NCBI GenBank assembly: GCA_012719135.1
Contig: JAAYAW010000020.1
Coordinates: forward strand, 1-54,910
DNA: 54,910 nt
Source: Chloroflexota bacterium
GTDB taxonomy: Bacteria; Chloroflexota; Anaerolineae; UBA1429
Direction of reading: 5' to 3'
The notes under the pieces are model-generated. The model saw nothing but the letters and a program-made list of their open reading frames with translations. It had not been told where the DNA came from and did no database searches. Of this stretch, positions 53,590 through 54,910 are shown in pieces. The translations under genes were made by a program, and so were the position numbers. The first letter of the stretch is position 1. Each line of letters begins with the position of its first letter.

Positions 53590-53618
53590 TTGACAACATA
53601 TTCTAAACCTGCTAGAAT
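53590..53618 (+). promoter_or_regulatory. promoter of the hsp20 pair
   Basis: -35 TTGACA (53590-53595), 17-bp spacer, -10 TAGAAT (53613-53618). A second possible -10, TATAAT (53568-53573), lies closer to the HAIR site and may mark an HspR-regulated start. Confidence 0.75.
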
Positions 53619-53659
53619 AGGGCCGGAAGTGAGGACTGTGATGGTATGGAGGTTTGCAA

Positions 53660-54085
53660 ATGGATAGATACAGAGAAAGAAGGATGCGTTCGCCTCTTGC
53701 CGTTCTAGATGATCGAGCGGAAGACTTGGTTACAGCTCCCGGGCGGGGGGCCGCTCAAGATGGCTTCTTGTCCCTGGACATGTACGAGACCGATACTTCT
53801 TTCGTGATTCGCGCTGCGCTGCCCGGTCTTTCTGCAGAGGATCTCAAGATCACCCGCGAGGGGCGCACGCTGACTCTAGAAGGTGAGTTGGTGCTTCCTG
53901 AGCCAGATAGCGCAACCTACCTATTCAGGGAGCGTTGGCGAGGACACTTTTCGCGGACGTTGCCCCTGCCAGAGAGCGCCGCAGAAGAGGTCAATGCGAC
54001 GCTGGAATCCGGCGTTCTCTCCCTCGAGTTCGCCAAGCCCAGCCCGCGGACCCCTCGCACGATCAAGGTCAACACGGCGGGATAG
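53660..54085 (+). CDS. small heat-shock protein Hsp20 (first)
   Basis: A 141-residue alpha-crystallin-domain holdase. The domain spans about 32-135: FLSLDMYETDTSFVIRAALPGL, ITREGRTLTLEGEL, and the closing A-x-x-x-x-G-V-L pattern ATLESGVLSLEF. The C-terminal tail PRTIKVN provides an I-x-V-type contact. ATG at 53660 is preferred (GGAGG nine bases upstream) over TTG at 53654. It is 51 bases before a second hsp20 on the same transcript. Confidence 0.92.
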   Translation: MDRYRERRMRSPLAVLDDRAEDLVTAPGRGAAQDGFLSLDMYETDTSFVIRAALPGLSAEDLKITREGRTLTLEGELVLPEPDSATYLFRERWRGHFSRTLPLPESAAEEVNATLESGVLSLEFAKPSPRTPRTIKVNTAG

Positions 54086-54136
54086 CCGTGCAACATAGGA
54101 CGCACAACAAGATCATCTCGATGGAGGTATGATAAA

Positions 54137-54583
54137 GTGACGCTGACAAGATGGGAGCCCTTTAAGGATCTGATGACTCTTCGCGAGGCCATGGACCGCC
54201 TGTTCGAGGATAGCCTGGTGCCTACTGGCACTCGCTGGGTCAGTGGTAGAGGCGAGATGCGCTGTGAACTGCCGATGGACGTCTACACCACCGGCGAGGA
54301 GCTCGTCATCAACGCCGCGGTGCCTGGTATGGATCCGAAAGACGTCGAGATCACGATAGAGGGTGACACGCTCACCATACGAGGCGAGCTTCCCGCCCCT
54401 CTGGAGAACGTCAATTATATCGCGCAGGAACGCGCCTATGGCAAGTTCGTCCGTGTTCTTCGCCTGAACATCCCTCTGGATTCTGAGCGAGCGGAGGCGA
54501 CCTTTGACAAGGGCGTGCTCACGCTGGTCATTCCAAAGAAGGAAGAGATCAGACCAAAGACCATCCAGGTCAAGTCCAAGTAA
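54137..54583 (+). CDS. small heat-shock protein Hsp20 (second)
   Basis: A 148-residue alpha-crystallin protein starting at a GTG with GGAGG 10 bases upstream. The N-terminal RWEPFKDLMTLREAMDRLFEDS is the common bacterial class A form. The crystallin core (about 46-140) has MDVYTTGEELVINAAVPGM, ITIEGDTLTIRGEL and ATFDKGVLTLVIPK, ending KTIQVK with the I-x-V contact. It differs clearly from the first copy, so it is an old paralogue. A strong terminator follows. Confidence 0.93.
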   Translation: MTLTRWEPFKDLMTLREAMDRLFEDSLVPTGTRWVSGRGEMRCELPMDVYTTGEELVINAAVPGMDPKDVEITIEGDTLTIRGELPAPLENVNYIAQERAYGKFVRVLRLNIPLDSERAEATFDKGVLTLVIPKKEEIRPKTIQVKSK

Positions 54584-54598
54584 CGGTCACACGGACAG

Positions 54599-54635
54599 AG
54601 AGAGGCTCCCGGATGAATCCGGGAGCCTCTCTTTA
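54599..54635 (+). terminator. terminator of the hsp20 operon
   Basis: A 15-bp perfect stem (54599-54613 / 54618-54632) with loop TGAA, running into TTT. It lies between the convergent hsp20 and groEL genes. Confidence 0.85.
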
Positions 54636-54662
54636 TGACCAGGCTGTCGAACCAGACGGGAC

Positions 54663-54910
54663 CTAGTACATCCCACCCATATCGCCGCCGCCGCCAGCGG
54701 GTGCCGCGGGCTCTGGCTTGGGAATATCGGTGATCAGGGCTTCGGTGGACAGGATCATCGCCGCGATCGACGTCGCGTTCTCCACCGCCGACCGCGTCAC
54801 CTTGGCCGGATCGATGATCCCCGCCTCGAACATGTCGACGTACCGGTCTCCCATCACGTCGTAGGCGATCGCCACGTCGTTCGTCTCCGCCTGCCGGCGC
54901 CGGATCTCGG
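54663..54910 (-). CDS. groEL: chaperonin GroEL, C-terminal end (partial)
   Basis: Only the last 82 residues lie in the window; the gene continues past the right edge. [25 protein letters not shown], then [31 protein letters not shown] is the GroEL C-terminus, with P-E-P-A-A-P and a short [10 protein letters not shown] tail that lines the folding cavity. It is convergent with the hsp20 genes. Confidence 0.95.
   Translation of the reverse strand, partial: EIRRRQAETNDVAIAYDVMGDRYVDMFEAGIIDPAKVTRSAVENATSIAAMILSTEALITDIPKPEPAAPAGGGGDMGGMY

Noticed and set aside
1-54910. CRISPR arrays, insertion sequences, prophage or attachment sites
   Set aside because: No regularly spaced repeats, transposase or phage genes and no tRNA-flanking direct repeats were seen.

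Overview
The window is about 55 kb of GC-rich bacterial chromosome with dense, mostly housekeeping gene content. I see no phage, insertion sequence or CRISPR array. Gene content points to the Chloroflexota, probably an Anaerolineae-like lineage. The pointers are a GT39-type glycosyltransferase with a large C-terminal extracytoplasmic part, a LytR-CpsA-Psr protein, bacillithiol genes, an HspR-controlled chaperone block and a GroEL with a short GGM-type tail. The phylum is an inference from gene content, not from a marker tree.

Layout. 1-5.7 kb: tRNA-Leu(GAG), plsX, a degenerate NERD-like membrane protein, a GT39-like glycosyltransferase, an HNH nuclease and an unknown protein. 5.7-9.5 kb: rodZ-like then rimO on the minus strand, and an RlmD/TrmA-type RNA methyltransferase on the plus strand. 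9.7-12.9 kb: a plus-strand lipid operon of a one-polypeptide FakA-FakB-like fusion, a DUF1295 protein and a DUF2177 protein. 13.1-19.4 kb: a pyridoxamine-oxidase-fold protein, two coupled APH-type kinases, rpsO, pnp, lepB and a VOC protein. 19.4-24.1 kb (minus): a secreted protein, an MFS transporter, a KduD-like dehydrogenase and an LCP protein. 24.4-28.8 kb: bshC-bshB1-bshA plus an overlapping GNAT gene, which is a complete core bacillithiol pathway with a possible tailoring enzyme. 28.5-31.8 kb (minus): a P-loop kinase-like protein and feoA-feoB-feoC. 31.8-38.9 kb (minus): a pseudo-glycosidase/O-antigen-ligase fusion, mnmG, a NUDIX gene and a separate glycosidase-like secreted protein. 38.9-46.6 kb: comF, a D-threonine-aldolase-like enzyme, a small membrane protein, tRNA-Ser(CGA) abutting tadA, comEC, a YhfC-type protease and a 2-hydroxyacid dehydrogenase. 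46.6-54.9 kb: a heat-shock block of dnaJ/cbpA-hspR-clpB-clpC leftward and two hsp20 genes rightward, around one HAIR-like operator, then the 3' end of groEL.

The most interesting signals are: (i) a fatty-acid-kinase-like DhaL-DegV fusion behind an extended -10 promoter with a perfect palindrome at the transcription start; (ii) an O-antigen ligase fused to a glycosidase-like barrel whose acid/base motif reads W-D-A-P-N instead of W-N-E-P-N; (iii) a bacillithiol cluster translationally coupled to a GNAT, suggesting an N-acylated bacillithiol by analogy with mycothiol; and (iv) a DtxR-like palindrome over a promoter embedded in the 3' end of the gene upstream of feoA.
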